Of a stretch of DNA of 64,000 bases, positions 54,032 through 63,485 are shown one piece after another (the stretch's first letter is position 1; each line of letters begins with the position of its first letter). Location: positions 372,001 through 436,000 of the forward strand of contig NZ_CP054698.1 of assembly GCF_014023275.1 (NCBI RefSeq). The letters are read 5' to 3'. The translations under genes and the position numbers were made by a program. The DNA comes from Nostoc edaphicum CCNP1411. GTDB taxonomy: Bacteria > Cyanobacteriota > Cyanobacteriia > Cyanobacteriales > Nostocaceae. The notes beneath the pieces are model-generated. The model worked only from the letters and a program-made list of their open reading frames with translations, was not told the DNA's origin and searched no databases.

Positions 54032-56203
54032 ATGATCAAACGCCTGCTTGTGGTAGAGTCCCCCGGAAAAGTCAAAAAACTCAGTCAAATTCTGGGTTCG
54101 GATTGGAAAGTTCTAGCCAGTTGTGGCCATATCCGAGAACTCAGCAATGAAGGGGACGATTCCTTGGGCTTCGTCATGGACGGCAGTAATGTCCGATGCA
54201 ATTACGTCCCGCGTGACCAACGAGCGAAAGAAACAATCCAGAAACTCAAGTCTGCGGTGAGACAGGTTGATGAAGTTGTCTTAGCAACTGACCCAGATCG
54301 GGAAGGCGAAACGATCGCTTGGCATCTCAAAGAAACGCTGGGTTTAAGGGAACCGAAACGAGTAATTTATACAGAGATTACAGCATCGGCGGTGCAGAGT
54401 GCGATCGCAAATCCCAGAAAGCTAGACCAAAACTTAATCGGTGCTGGGCTATGCCGAGATTGCCTAGATAAGTTGGTAGGTTATAAAGGTAGCCCTTTAG
54501 TTTGGGCATTGAATAACGGCGCTAAAAGTGTTGGCAGAGTCCAAAGCGCGACACTGCACTTGATTTGTCAGCGAGAAAATGAAATTCTGGCGTTTGTCCC
54601 CCAAGATTACTGGAGTGTCTGGGTAGATTATGCTGAAGGATTTCGGGCTTTTTATAAAGGGACGGTTGATTCTGCAAAAGATGCAGCAGAACAAGAAGCT
54701 GAAACTCATGATGACGCAAAAGTAGGTAATACTCCAGAAAAACCGGAGTCTAAGCGTGTTCTTGCCGAAGCAGAGGCCACACGTTTAGTTGAAGAAGCAC
54801 AGCGGCATCCTCATCAAGTTATTCATTTTGAAGGAAAAATCGCTAACCGCCAGCCACCGCCACCATTTACAACTTCTAGCCTTCAGCAAGCAGCCGGTTC
54901 AAAGCTGAGGTTTGCTCCCGACAAAACCATGATTGTGGCCCAAAAGCTTTATGAGGCAGGGCTGATAACATATATGCGAACAGACTCAGTAATGCTGAGT
55001 CCAGAATTTTGTGCCAGCGCCCGTAAATGGTTAGAGCAAAATGATCCGCAGAATGTACCGCAGCAAGTCGCCAAGCATCGCAGTAGCAAATCGGCTCAAG
55101 AAGCACATGAAGCGATTCGTCCAACCGATGTGTTTCGTCCCTCAGTTCAATTGCGTTTAGAACTTCCTGATGATGAGTTTAATCTGTATGTGATGATTTG
55201 GAAACGGTCAATTGCCTCTCAGTGTCGGGCTGCTCAATTGCGTAAAACTTTGGTGATTACTCAGTCTGGTTCCCTACTGTGGTCAGCCAGAGGGCAAGTA
55301 ATTGAATTTTATGGTTATGCCCGCTACTGGAACAATCTCAGCAAGGATAGTATTTTACCTTCATTACAACAGGGACAAGCATTGAAGCTAGAGAATGCTG
55401 GACATGAAAAGAAGCAGACTCAGCCACCACCTCGTTATAGCGAACCAAAATTGGTGCAATTGATGGAACGTAAAGGAATTGGTCGCCCAAGTACCTATGC
55501 TCCTACTGTTGCTACTTTAAAAAAACGCAATTATGTCGAGTTGAAAAAAGACCATCTGCAACCAACAGCGTTAGGGTTAGAAGTTGATGCGTTTTTGCTC
55601 AAAGCACTGCCAGATTTGCTAGAGGCGGAATTTACAGCAAAAATGGAAGATGCTCTTGATGCCATTTCCGAAGGAAAGAATTCTTGGCAGCATTATTTAA
55701 CTAGTTGGAATCAGAATTATTTTGTACCAGCACTCTCCAAAGCTAAAACTGTAGTTCCAAGTTCCTCAATAGTAAAAGCTAATGTGATAAGTGAGCGGAA
55801 ATACGAAACTTCCAAGACGCGATGCCCTGAATGCAAAAATTTTCTCGCCAAAATTCCGAGTACTAAGGTTAAAAAGAAATATTTCCTCAAATGCACAAAA
55901 GGCTGTGAAAATGTCGTGCTATTTTGGAGCGACTTTAACAAAACTTGGCAGCCACCACAAACTAAAACAGTCCAAGCTGAGAATCAACAAAAACCTCCTG
56001 TTAAGATTACCAAATATCCCTGCCCAGTATGTAAGAAAGCTCTAGAGGAGTACAGTTATATCAAAGAGGGGCAGAATAAGACAATGTTGCGATGTTCTGA
56101 TTCACAATCCCGTAAGGATACCAAACATAAAGATGTAGCTTATTTCAATACACCAAAAGGGTGGTGGAGTCCTAAATTTGGGGAAATATCAAAACCTCAC
56201 TAA
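54032..56203 (+). CDS. Type IA DNA topoisomerase (TopA-like, short form)
   Basis: 723 residues. TOPRIM domain 1-125 (LLVVESPGKVKKLSQIL, CGHIREL, ATDPDREGETIAWHL), core with GYKGSPLVWAL and RVQSATL, catalytic Y314 in GLITYMRTDSV, SKSAQEAHEAIRPTD, and RKGIGRPSTYAPT. The C-terminus has two short cysteine clusters resembling degraded zinc ribbons (CPECKNF..CTKGC; CPVCKKAL..C). It relaxes negatively supercoiled DNA. The acidic linker at about 215-240 (DAAEQEAETHDDAK) and truncated C-terminus make it shorter than housekeeping cyanobacterial TopA, so it is probably a second copy. Its location between two defence-like pairs suggests accessory origin. Confidence 0.92.
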   Translation: MIKRLLVVESPGKVKKLSQILGSDWKVLASCGHIRELSNEGDDSLGFVMDGSNVRCNYVPRDQRAKETIQKLKSAVRQVDEVVLATDPDREGETIAWHLKETLGLREPKRVIYTEITASAVQSAIANPRKLDQNLIGAGLCRDCLDKLVGYKGSPLVWALNNGAKSVGRVQSATLHLICQRENEILAFVPQDYWSVWVDYAEGFRAFYKGTVDSAKDAAEQEAETHDDAKVGNTPEKPESKRVLAEAEATRLVEEAQRHPHQVIHFEGKIANRQPPPPFTTSSLQQAAGSKLRFAPDKTMIVAQKLYEAGLITYMRTDSVMLSPEFCASARKWLEQNDPQNVPQQVAKHRSSKSAQEAHEAIRPTDVFRPSVQLRLELPDDEFNLYVMIWKRSIASQCRAAQLRKTLVITQSGSLLWSARGQVIEFYGYARYWNNLSKDSILPSLQQGQALKLENAGHEKKQTQPPPRYSEPKLVQLMERKGIGRPSTYAPTVATLKKRNYVELKKDHLQPTALGLEVDAFLLKALPDLLEAEFTAKMEDALDAISEGKNSWQHYLTSWNQNYFVPALSKAKTVVPSSSIVKANVISERKYETSKTRCPECKNFLAKIPSTKVKKKYFLKCTKGCENVVLFWSDFNKTWQPPQTKTVQAENQQKPPVKITKYPCPVCKKALEEYSYIKEGQNKTMLRCSDSQSRKDTKHKDVAYFNTPKGWWSPKFGEISKPH

Positions 56204-56234
56204 TTTTAGCTATTAGTGTTGCAGGTCATTCAAT

Positions 56235-57863
56235 TTAGTCTTTTACTTCTTCAGTTTCTTTAAAAATATCCTCATCATCTTCAATTTCATCAGATTCCTC
56301 TTCGTCCTCCTCAGAAGAGTCAAGCAAATCTCTAACTTCAGCAAAAGAGTCATCTGATTCAGAAGATTCCTTTATCTGCTCATCAATAAAATCAACTTCA
56401 GGTAATATTACATGAAACTCTCTTCTCCAAGTTGAAATCGAAGCTTCATTCCAGTTGATCTCATTACTGACATCATCTTTAGTGCGTTTTATCAAATCTC
56501 TCACGCCATCAGACGAATCCAACAATATCATTTTGACAAGTTCTATACATTTCTCAGTTCCAGTTCCTGTAGTAATCATGGTTAGTTTTTCATTTGGCCG
56601 CACTAGAACATTAAACCAATGGGGTGCATTTCGGCAGAAAAAGCCATCTTTATCCATTTTAGTAATACTAAGCGATACGGCATCAAGAATCACTGGAATA
56701 CGGTACTCTATTCTTATCTTAAGGAGGAACCTTGAAACAGCAGAAAATAGAATTTTTTGTCCTAGTATAGTATACAGAATATTAGAATCTCGTAATTCTT
56801 TTATACTTGTTTTTTGAACTGCACTTAATCGAGATTGTTCAGGTTGAATAGGGATGTTAATACCTACGTAGTTAAGCTGTGATACCCAATCCTTGAATGG
56901 TTGAAGTTCAGTAAAAAACCACTTAAGCAATGCTTTTGTGCCTATTACAGGAAGTTTAGGATGAGACTCATAATAGTTTGCTAAAGCTGTATCACGTTCT
57001 GTTAATGAATTAAATGATTTCTTTAAAGCTTGCTTCTGATAATCTTTCAATAGTTCAATAGTACATTGGCTAACCAAATCTAGAGTCGTTAGGTAAGGTT
57101 CTGATTGAGTCAAATTCCTTGACTTGGAAGACCATTTAACGAATCTATCTTCAAGCACTCCTTCCTCTAAAAGCTTTCTAGGAATCAATGCTGATATTTT
57201 ACTGTCATCAAGCAATAGTTGAGTTTGTTTATCGATTGATTTAGCAGTCTTGTTTATAACTGTAAAGATATTGCGAGTTGCTTTAATTATCTCATCTCTT
57301 ACAGTCTCGCTTGAGTCTGCATGACCAACCTTGCCAAGATCGCGAAAGACTAGATAAACGACTGGTATATCAAAAGTTTCTGAGCAATTGAAATTTTCAT
57401 TTATTTGTTGAGGATTTAAAGGCTCTTTTCCAGTATGGGCATTCCAATATCTCCTTAGTGAAAGAAGTCTATGTTGACCATCAATTACAATTCTAGCTAC
57501 ATTCTTATATAATTTTAAATTAACCCATTTTTCAATAGGTTTTCCGTCGCTACTAACTGTAGAGAAGTCCCAAAACTCTCTTTGATCATTCGAGTTGGGT
57601 AAAAGTACGACGACAATTGAATTAAAAAAGCGAATTCCACCTTGTGCTAAGTAAGAAAATATTTCTGTATTCGCTCTGTTTTCATCTAGTTTCCTCTGAA
57701 CTCGTTCAGAGAAACTCCAACTGCCTTGAATTTCATCAGCAAATCTAATATTTTCAACTGCATCACTTTGATCAAGTGTTGTTATAAAGTACCTAACATC
57801 ACCAAACTTACCACTGATTGCCTTATATTCAATCGTCTCTGGAGACTGATTATCTAATTCCAT
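56235..57863 (-). CDS. DGQHR-domain protein (DndB-like)
   Basis: 542 residues. The signature motif is seen as VARIVIDGQHRLLSLRRYW with D128-G-Q-H-R, the DGQHR family shared with DndB of phosphorothioation and DbpB-type proteins. A helical middle region (ETVRDEIIKATRNIFTVINKTAKSIDKQT) is typical of the family. The C-terminal 45 residues are strongly acidic (SSEEDEEESDEIEDDEDIF). It is the second gene of a two-gene operon, starting 3 bases after the GIY-YIG nuclease gene. No DndA, C, D or E genes are in view, so it is not a standard Dnd system. It is convergent with the topoisomerase, 31 bases apart. Confidence 0.85.
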   Translation of the reverse strand: MELDNQSPETIEYKAISGKFGDVRYFITTLDQSDAVENIRFADEIQGSWSFSERVQRKLDENRANTEIFSYLAQGGIRFFNSIVVVLLPNSNDQREFWDFSTVSSDGKPIEKWVNLKLYKNVARIVIDGQHRLLSLRRYWNAHTGKEPLNPQQINENFNCSETFDIPVVYLVFRDLGKVGHADSSETVRDEIIKATRNIFTVINKTAKSIDKQTQLLLDDSKISALIPRKLLEEGVLEDRFVKWSSKSRNLTQSEPYLTTLDLVSQCTIELLKDYQKQALKKSFNSLTERDTALANYYESHPKLPVIGTKALLKWFFTELQPFKDWVSQLNYVGINIPIQPEQSRLSAVQKTSIKELRDSNILYTILGQKILFSAVSRFLLKIRIEYRIPVILDAVSLSITKMDKDGFFCRNAPHWFNVLVRPNEKLTMITTGTGTEKCIELVKMILLDSSDGVRDLIKRTKDDVSNEINWNEASISTWRREFHVILPEVDFIDEQIKESSESDDSFAEVRDLLDSSEEDEEESDEIEDDEDIFKETEEVKD

Positions 57864-57866
57864 TTT

Positions 57867-58421
57867 CTAACTCCTCTGTGTATTAAATTTAGGCTGACAT
57901 AGTTGAATTAACAGGCTTTCCAATTCTCTAGAAATATTTTTTGGGCAAGGAAAACAAATGAATAAGAATTCATCATTGAGTCTTAAGTTTGCATACTTTG
58001 AGAAAAACCCATCATCTCGCTCCAAATGCTGAATGAATCTATCTCTTAAGTTGCTTGCAGTACCAATGTAATCTGGGCGTTGGAGAATGCTACATGAAAT
58101 TAAAAGATTTTTTAATATTCTTCGTTCTTTAGGCTGAGAAACAGCTTTGATAAATTGATTCATTTGTTGAGACAAACCAACGGACTCTCCACAAGTATCG
58201 ACAATGAACTTACTTCTATTATCTTTCTCAGAAAACTTTGTTTTAAATACCGTATTTTTCATCCGAGTATCTATATGGTCAGATAATCTATTCTCTAAAA
58301 AATCAAATGCATGATACAAAGCATAAATACCTGATGTTTCAGGAAGATAATCTGCGGCAGATATAGTTGCCGTTACTACGGTAAAGTTTTTGAAAAAGTT
58401 GTCGTGAACTGTTTCTTCCAT
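57867..58421 (-). CDS. GIY-YIG nuclease-fold protein
   Basis: 184 residues. The GIY half is at 31-33 (SGIYALYHAF) and YIG at 118-120 (PDYIGTASNLRDRFIQH), with the catalytic-type Arg (R128), His (H132), and the Glu/Asn signatures ELESLLIQLCQPKFN (E168 or E166, N180). An unusual 80-residue helical insertion separates GIY and YIG. The family cleaves or nicks DNA. It is translated just before the DGQHR-domain gene (3-base gap), so the pair likely works together; a DNA-modification-sensing or defence role is inferred only. Confidence 0.78.
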   Translation of the reverse strand: MEETVHDNFFKNFTVVTATISAADYLPETSGIYALYHAFDFLENRLSDHIDTRMKNTVFKTKFSEKDNRSKFIVDTCGESVGLSQQMNQFIKAVSQPKERRILKNLLISCSILQRPDYIGTASNLRDRFIQHLERDDGFFSKYANLRLNDEFLFICFPCPKNISRELESLLIQLCQPKFNTQRS

Positions 58422-58661
58422 AGATAGAAATCACAAAAAATTTAGATGAAAAAGCTCTGTTCTATCTCCATGAGCAGAAAGCTATGCCTTTCCCCAACAC
58501 CTAACATTTAAGACGGCATCTACTCACGCCTTGAAGAACAAGAGTACATCTTAAAGACAAACGATGCTCCTAAAACAGAATATAGACTGTTTAGAAGTTG
58601 CAATCTGGGCTTTAGCATTAAAGAACAGCTAAAAGCTGGTGAATATGAGCCTATGTATCTT
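58422..58661. other. Intergenic region with possible gene remnant
   Basis: 240 bases. From 58512 a plus-strand frame without a start codon reads protein-like sequence (DGIYSRLEEQEYILK, then RLFRSCNLGFSIKEQLKAGE) and runs into the antisense of the phosphoribosyltransferase gene. It may be a remnant of a gene lost at the island edge. No RNA is seen. Confidence 0.3.
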
Positions 58662-59180
58662 TTAACACAGTTTCCTTGCTTTAGCCGCAAGTTCTCCGGG
58701 GTTCAAATTTTCGTAGTGTTCAAAGGGTTGGTGAATCCAGGGGTTTTCAGCTAAATAATCAACATAATAATCAGGTGCTATAACTGAACAGGCTTTATAC
58801 CAAAGAACGGCGGTGCGAATTTCCTCAATGGGGAAATCAATATTTTCCTTGAGCCAAGGTATAGTCTGTTGCAGTGTTACCCCAGAATCTACTAAGTCAT
58901 CCACTAGGAGAATGCGCGAACCTAATTTTTCGGCAGTCATTGTCAAGTGGCGGGAGAAAATTAAATTACTTCTTTCTTGCTTGCCGGGGCCACTGTAAGA
59001 TGAGGTTGCTAAAATTGCCAATGGTTGCTCATATATACGGGAAAGAATATCTCCAACTCGTAGTCCTCCTCTGGCAAGACAGATAATTTGGTTGAATTCC
59101 CAACTGGATTGATAAATCTGAATAGCCAGTTGTTCAATTTTTTGGTGATAATCTGGCCAAGAAACATAAAGGTCTGGCAT
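58662..59180 (-). CDS. Phosphoribosyltransferase domain protein
   Basis: 172 residues of the type I PRT fold. The PRPP-binding loop is ILLVDDLVDSGVTL (two acidic residues, then D-S-G-V-T). ICLARGGLRVGDILS supplies the upstream pyrophosphate loop, and a C-terminal hood is seen as VDYLAENPWIHQPFEHYE. It resembles xanthine/hypoxanthine-type PRTs of archaeal and cyanobacterial origin (VSWPDYHQKIEQLA start), probably in purine salvage. Normal length, no signal peptide. Monocistronic and divergent from the sugar symporter gene. Confidence 0.9.
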   Translation of the reverse strand: MPDLYVSWPDYHQKIEQLAIQIYQSSWEFNQIICLARGGLRVGDILSRIYEQPLAILATSSYSGPGKQERSNLIFSRHLTMTAEKLGSRILLVDDLVDSGVTLQQTIPWLKENIDFPIEEIRTAVLWYKACSVIAPDYYVDYLAENPWIHQPFEHYENLNPGELAAKARKLC

Positions 59181-59257
59181 AAGTCTAACGGGAGTGGTAG
59201 ATAACTAGTATTGAAGGCAATTACAAACTTTTTATTTTAGTATGAGCGCAAGTTATT

Positions 59258-60706
59258 ATGAACGATTCTGCTGCTGGCGATGCCCAACGAGATCCTCTCA
59301 GTGAAAAACTCGACTTAAAAACAAAGCTAGCTTACGGTGCAGGAGATTTAGGGCCGGCAATTACTGCCAATATCTCCGTCTTTTTTCTGCTGGTTTTCTT
59401 CACAAATGTCGCTGGTATCCCTGCGGGTTTAGCTGGCAGTATTTTGATGATTGGCAAAATCTGGGATGGCATAAATGATCCGCTTGTCGGTTTCCTGACT
59501 GATAAAACTAAATCTCGTCGTTGGGGTCGTCGTCTTCCTTGGATGTTTTATGGAGCAATCCCCTTTGGAATTTTCTTTTTCTTGCAGTGGATTGTACCGC
59601 AATTTAGTGCAAATCAGAGTGATAATCTTTTGCCGCTGTTCTGGTATTACGTCGTGATTGGGGTGATATCTCAGGTGTTTTACACAGTTGTGAATTTGCC
59701 TTATACGGCAATGACTCCAGAACTAACTCAAGATTATGACGAACGCACCAGCCTTAACAGCTATCGCTTTACATTTTCTATTGGCGGCAGTATTCTGTCG
59801 TTGATTTTAACGCAAATTGTTTTTTCTCAAATTAGCGATCGCCAACAACAATATCTCGTTTTAGCAGCAATTTGTACTGTAATTTCAATTTTAGGATTAT
59901 ATTGGTGCGTTTTTGGAGTCCGCGATCGCATCTTGGCTTTTGAGGCCAAACGCATCCAAGTTGAGGAACCCGCATCTCTCCCCTTCTTTAAACAGCTAAA
60001 AATTGTCTTTAGCAACCGACCTTTTTTATTTGTTATTGGTATATATCTTTGTTCTTGGCTAGGTGTGCAGATTACAGCCAGCATTATTCCCTATTTTGTA
60101 GTCAATTGCATGGGTCTTAAAGAATCAGATGTACCCACAGTCCTGATTGCAGTCCAAGGAACCGCCCTGCTGATGCTATTTGTGTGGGGTGCGTTGAGTA
60201 AAAAAGTTGGCAAAAAAATTGTTTATTTTCTAGGAATGAGTTTATGGATAATAGCAGCCGCCGGACTATTTTTCTTACAACCTGGTCAAATAGTTTTGAT
60301 GTATGTGATGGCTGTCATGGCGGGTGTTGGTGTATCCACAGCTTATCTAATTCCTTGGTCGATGATTCCAGATGTGATTGAACTAGATGAACTCCAAACC
60401 GGACAACGCAGAGAAGGTATTTTTTATGGCTTCATGGTTTTGCTACAAAAATTTGGTTTAGCTTTCGGGCTGTTTTTGGTGGGCAATGCTTTGCAAGTAT
60501 CGGGTTTCAAAGAATCTGTAGCCGGAAGTCCACTACCTATCCAACCGGAATCGGCACTGTTTGCTATTCGCATTGCTGTTGGACCTATACCTACAGTTTG
60601 TTTGATTTTTGGCTTGATTTTAACGTATTTTTACCCAATTACCCGCGAGATGCACGCAGAAATCATGCTGAAACTCAAAGAACGGCAAGAGAAGAGGGGG
60701 AGTTAA
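59258..60706 (+). CDS. GPH-family cation:sugar symporter (MelB-like MFS)
   Basis: 482 residues with twelve hydrophobic segments. Family motifs: KLAYGAGDLGPAITANI start, GKIWDGINDPLVGFLTDKTKSRWGRR-type loop after helix 2 (seen as DGINDPLVG and TKSRRWGRRLPWM), central loop with FKQLKIVFSNRPFLF, and the helix-10/11 motif IPDVIELDELQTGQRREGIFYG. Such transporters import sugars or sugar conjugates with Na+ or H+. The aspartates of the cation site (DGINDP) are present. Substrate unknown. A related hairpin terminator follows. Confidence 0.93.
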   Translation: MNDSAAGDAQRDPLSEKLDLKTKLAYGAGDLGPAITANISVFFLLVFFTNVAGIPAGLAGSILMIGKIWDGINDPLVGFLTDKTKSRRWGRRLPWMFYGAIPFGIFFFLQWIVPQFSANQSDNLLPLFWYYVVIGVISQVFYTVVNLPYTAMTPELTQDYDERTSLNSYRFTFSIGGSILSLILTQIVFSQISDRQQQYLVLAAICTVISILGLYWCVFGVRDRILAFEAKRIQVEEPASLPFFKQLKIVFSNRPFLFVIGIYLCSWLGVQITASIIPYFVVNCMGLKESDVPTVLIAVQGTALLMLFVWGALSKKVGKKIVYFLGMSLWIIAAAGLFFLQPGQIVLMYVMAVMAGVGVSTAYLIPWSMIPDVIELDELQTGQRREGIFYGFMVLLQKFGLAFGLFLVGNALQVSGFKESVAGSPLPIQPESALFAIRIAVGPIPTVCLIFGLILTYFYPITREMHAEIMLKLKERQEKRGS

Positions 60707-60747
60707 GGCAAAACTTTTCGGTTAACGGGGAAGACCAAAACACTTGT

Positions 60748-60772
60748 AGAGACGGCGATTTATCGCGTCTCT
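60748..60772 (+). terminator. Hairpin terminator after the symporter gene
   Basis: AGAGACGGCGAT/ATCGCGTCTCT with one bulged base around TT, followed by AAAA. Similar palindrome to that at 19456-19479. Confidence 0.65.
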
Positions 60773-60880
60773 AAAACCCACAATTTTGTACTATTAGCCC
60801 TTAACTGAACCCTATTCGGGTAAAGGGAAAAGGTTTGAATTCACCTTTCCCCAAACCGTATTCGGACGGGTGGGGACACT

Positions 60881-61086
60881 ACTGGTGTCAACTTAAGCCA
60901 AAAATAGCGTACTGATTGGGTGTTGTTCACCCGCCAGGGATTGTAAATCCCTGACTAATTGCTCAAGTCTACTGAAGTAGACTGAAAATTTTTGCGCTAT
61001 GAAGTCCTCTTCAGAGGCCTTTAGCTATGAGACAGGGATTTACAATCCCTGGCGGACGTGCGGTTTCGCGTTAAGTTGACACCAGT
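60881..61086. repeat. Large nested inverted-repeat element (MITE-like)
   Basis: Outer arms ACTGGTGTCAACTTAA (60881-60896) and TTAAGTTGACACCAGT (61071-61086) are perfect 16-bp complements. Inner arms of 23 bp (60931-60953, starting CCGCCAGGGATTG, and 61033-61055) are also exact complements. Centre hairpins GTCTACT-GA-AGTAGAC (60967-60982) and CCTCT-TC-AGAGG (61008-61019) complete a cruciform. No open frame inside. A partial outer arm is at 27012-27029. The whole gap 60707-61227 has no gene. Confidence 0.9.
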
Positions 61087-61227
61087 GGTGGGGACACCCA
61101 TCCCACAAGAAAATTTGGGATGTTTTTATAATCGAGCGTAAAACCCCAGCGGCAGAATACTAGTAACGCACGGCATAAATAAGCCATCCCTGACGTCATT
61201 ACGAATTACGAATTACGCCGTGCTGTA

Positions 61228-63357
61228 CTAGGGTGTTGTCTGCGGTGAATTTGTAGGATTAGGAGTGGGGATAATGGGTACAATTATCGGCTGTGGTTTT
61301 TCGCCTTGCAGTTGAATTTGGGCTTGGTTGCGGCCGTCTATTGCTTGTTGGTAATTAGACTTGTATTTTATTGCTTGATCGTAAGAAGCGATCGCATCCC
61401 GATACCGCTTCAAATTTAATAGGGCATTGCCTCTGCTATACCAGCTTTCGGAATGGTCTGGTTTATAACGAACTGCCTTATTATAAGACGCGAGCGCATC
61501 TTCGTATTTTTGCAAAATGTATTGTGAATTCCCTAGATTATACCAAACTTGATAGTCATTTTGCTTAATTGTTGCTGCTTTATTATAAGATTTTATCGCT
61601 TCTTCATAGCGTTGATTTTGATGCAGCGACCAACCCAAGTTATACCATGCTTGATAGTTTCTGGGGCTGTATTTAATTACTTGATTAAAAGATTCGATTG
61701 CTTCTGGATAACGTTGTAAATTCAGTAGTACATTACCTCTTGACAACCAAGATTGATAATAATTTGCCTTGTATTGCACTGCTTTATCATAAGCAGTAAA
61801 TGCATCTTGATAGCGTCGCAAATTGACTAGTGAATTTCCCCGATTGTACCAGGCTTCCTCGTAGTCTGGTTTTAATTCAACAACTTTTTGATATGCTGCG
61901 ATCGCTTCTTCGTATCGCTTAGAATTCTGTAGCGCTAATCCTTTTTTGTACCAAGCTTGATAATTGTCTGGTTTGAGTTCAATTGCCTTTTCATAAGATT
62001 GAATTGCTTGGTCATATTGGTTCAAATTACTGAAAGCTTCACCCTTAGCATTCCAGATTTCTGAGTTGTTATTATTTAATTGTAAAGCTTTGTCAAAAGA
62101 GGCGATCGCTTCTTGATATCGCTGTAAGCTTCCCAACACAAACCCCCGTCCGCTCCAAGCTTCAAAATAATCTGGACGAATTTGAATTGCTTTATCATAC
62201 GCCGCTAATGCTTCTTTGTATTTTTTTAATTTATACAGCGTTTTACCTTGACCATTCCAGGCTTGAGCATGATTTGGTCGAATATTAACAGCTTTTTCAT
62301 ATACTGCTAGCGCGTCTTGATAGCGTTGCAAATCAAAAAGGGTATTTCCTTGTTTAGATAATTCTATGGCATTATTTGAATTAATGTGATTCCAAATCAA
62401 TATTGATGCTATTCCGCTAACCCCAACGAAAAATATCGCTAGTAAAACTTTACCCAAAATGCCTTTTTTCGGTTGAGGTTTGTTTATATTTTTTGGTGGA
62501 GAAATAGGATTTAAAGCTATTGTCGGTGCGGGTGGTTGCGTTAACTCTTTCAGCGCTTTTAACGCCATCGTTGCCGAAGGATAGCGTTGCCGAAAGTCGT
62601 AGCAAACCATTTTATCTAAGAGTTGAGCAAATTCTGGCGTTACCGTGGCTTGATTATGCCAGATAATTTCATTAGTCTCAGCATCTTTTACTATTTCCTC
62701 TGGTGATAATCCTGTGAGAGCTTGAATAGCAATTATTCCCACAGCATAAATATCACTGCTTAATTTTGGCGTACCATGAGCTTGTTCTCCAGGAATATAT
62801 CCAGGCGTACCTATAGCAACAGTAGCTTGTGTTTGACCTTGGGGAGTAATCACTTGAGTCGCAATTTGTTTAACTGCACCAAAATCAATTAAAATCAATT
62901 TGCCATCTGGTTGGCGTCTGAGAATATTTCGAGGGTTGACATCACGGTGAATTACATTCTGTTGATGGACAAATTCTAAGATTGCCAAAAGTTCTTCTAA
63001 AAGTGAAATTACTTGCTCTTGACTTAAGGTTTTGCCTGGTGTTATTTCTTGACTCAGGTCATCACCTTCGATCAATTCTTGTACAAGATAGAATTCGGCA
63101 TTCTCCTCAAAATAAGCTAAAAGTTGGGGGATGCGATCGTGAGTTCCTAATTTATACAGAACTTGTGCTTCCGTATCAAATAAACGCCTAGCTGTCTCCA
63201 AAGTTACTGGATCGCTTGCCTGGGGTTTGAGTTTTTTTACGACACATGGAGGTGAACCAGGTAATTGGGTATCACAAGCCACAAAAGTTTCACCAAAACC
63301 CCCACCTCCCAAGTTCCTAATAATTTGGTATCTTCCTACAAGTGTGTTTCCCAGCAT
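61228..63357 (-). CDS. Serine/threonine protein kinase with C-terminal TPR array
   Basis: 709 residues. Hanks-type kinase domain about 10-275: GGGGFGETF loop, CVVKKLKP catalytic lysine, HRDVNPRNIL (N replaces the usual K after HRD-V), LIDFGAVKQI, GTPGYIPGEQ. One membrane segment (KVLLAIFFVGVSGIASILIWN, about 300-322), then about ten 34-residue TPRs of PNHAQAWNGQGKTLYKLKKYKEALAAYDKAIQI type (330-680), and a Pro/Gln/Thr-rich tail. The TPRs lie outside the membrane if the kinase is cytoplasmic, possibly sensing periplasmic peptides or proteins. It is a common cyanobacterial kinase layout (SPK with TPR). Confidence 0.93.
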   Translation of the reverse strand: MLGNTLVGRYQIIRNLGGGGFGETFVACDTQLPGSPPCVVKKLKPQASDPVTLETARRLFDTEAQVLYKLGTHDRIPQLLAYFEENAEFYLVQELIEGDDLSQEITPGKTLSQEQVISLLEELLAILEFVHQQNVIHRDVNPRNILRRQPDGKLILIDFGAVKQIATQVITPQGQTQATVAIGTPGYIPGEQAHGTPKLSSDIYAVGIIAIQALTGLSPEEIVKDAETNEIIWHNQATVTPEFAQLLDKMVCYDFRQRYPSATMALKALKELTQPPAPTIALNPISPPKNINKPQPKKGILGKVLLAIFFVGVSGIASILIWNHINSNNAIELSKQGNTLFDLQRYQDALAVYEKAVNIRPNHAQAWNGQGKTLYKLKKYKEALAAYDKAIQIRPDYFEAWSGRGFVLGSLQRYQEAIASFDKALQLNNNNSEIWNAKGEAFSNLNQYDQAIQSYEKAIELKPDNYQAWYKKGLALQNSKRYEEAIAAYQKVVELKPDYEEAWYNRGNSLVNLRRYQDAFTAYDKAVQYKANYYQSWLSRGNVLLNLQRYPEAIESFNQVIKYSPRNYQAWYNLGWSLHQNQRYEEAIKSYNKAATIKQNDYQVWYNLGNSQYILQKYEDALASYNKAVRYKPDHSESWYSRGNALLNLKRYRDAIASYDQAIKYKSNYQQAIDGRNQAQIQLQGEKPQPIIVPIIPTPNPTNSPQTTP

Positions 63358-63485
63358 CTCGTTTGCCTACTTAAGTGCGATGCGATCTGATTTCAATCTT
63401 GCCACAGGTTAAGGAGTGGAGAGATGAAGAAGATGAAGAAGATGAGGAAGAAGGAGAAGAATAGGAAGAAAAACTATTGATTATT

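Noticed and set aside
56235..57863. Complete Dnd phosphorothioation system
   Set aside because: Only a DGQHR-domain protein is present; no cysteine desulfurase, DndC, DndD or DndE gene is in the window.
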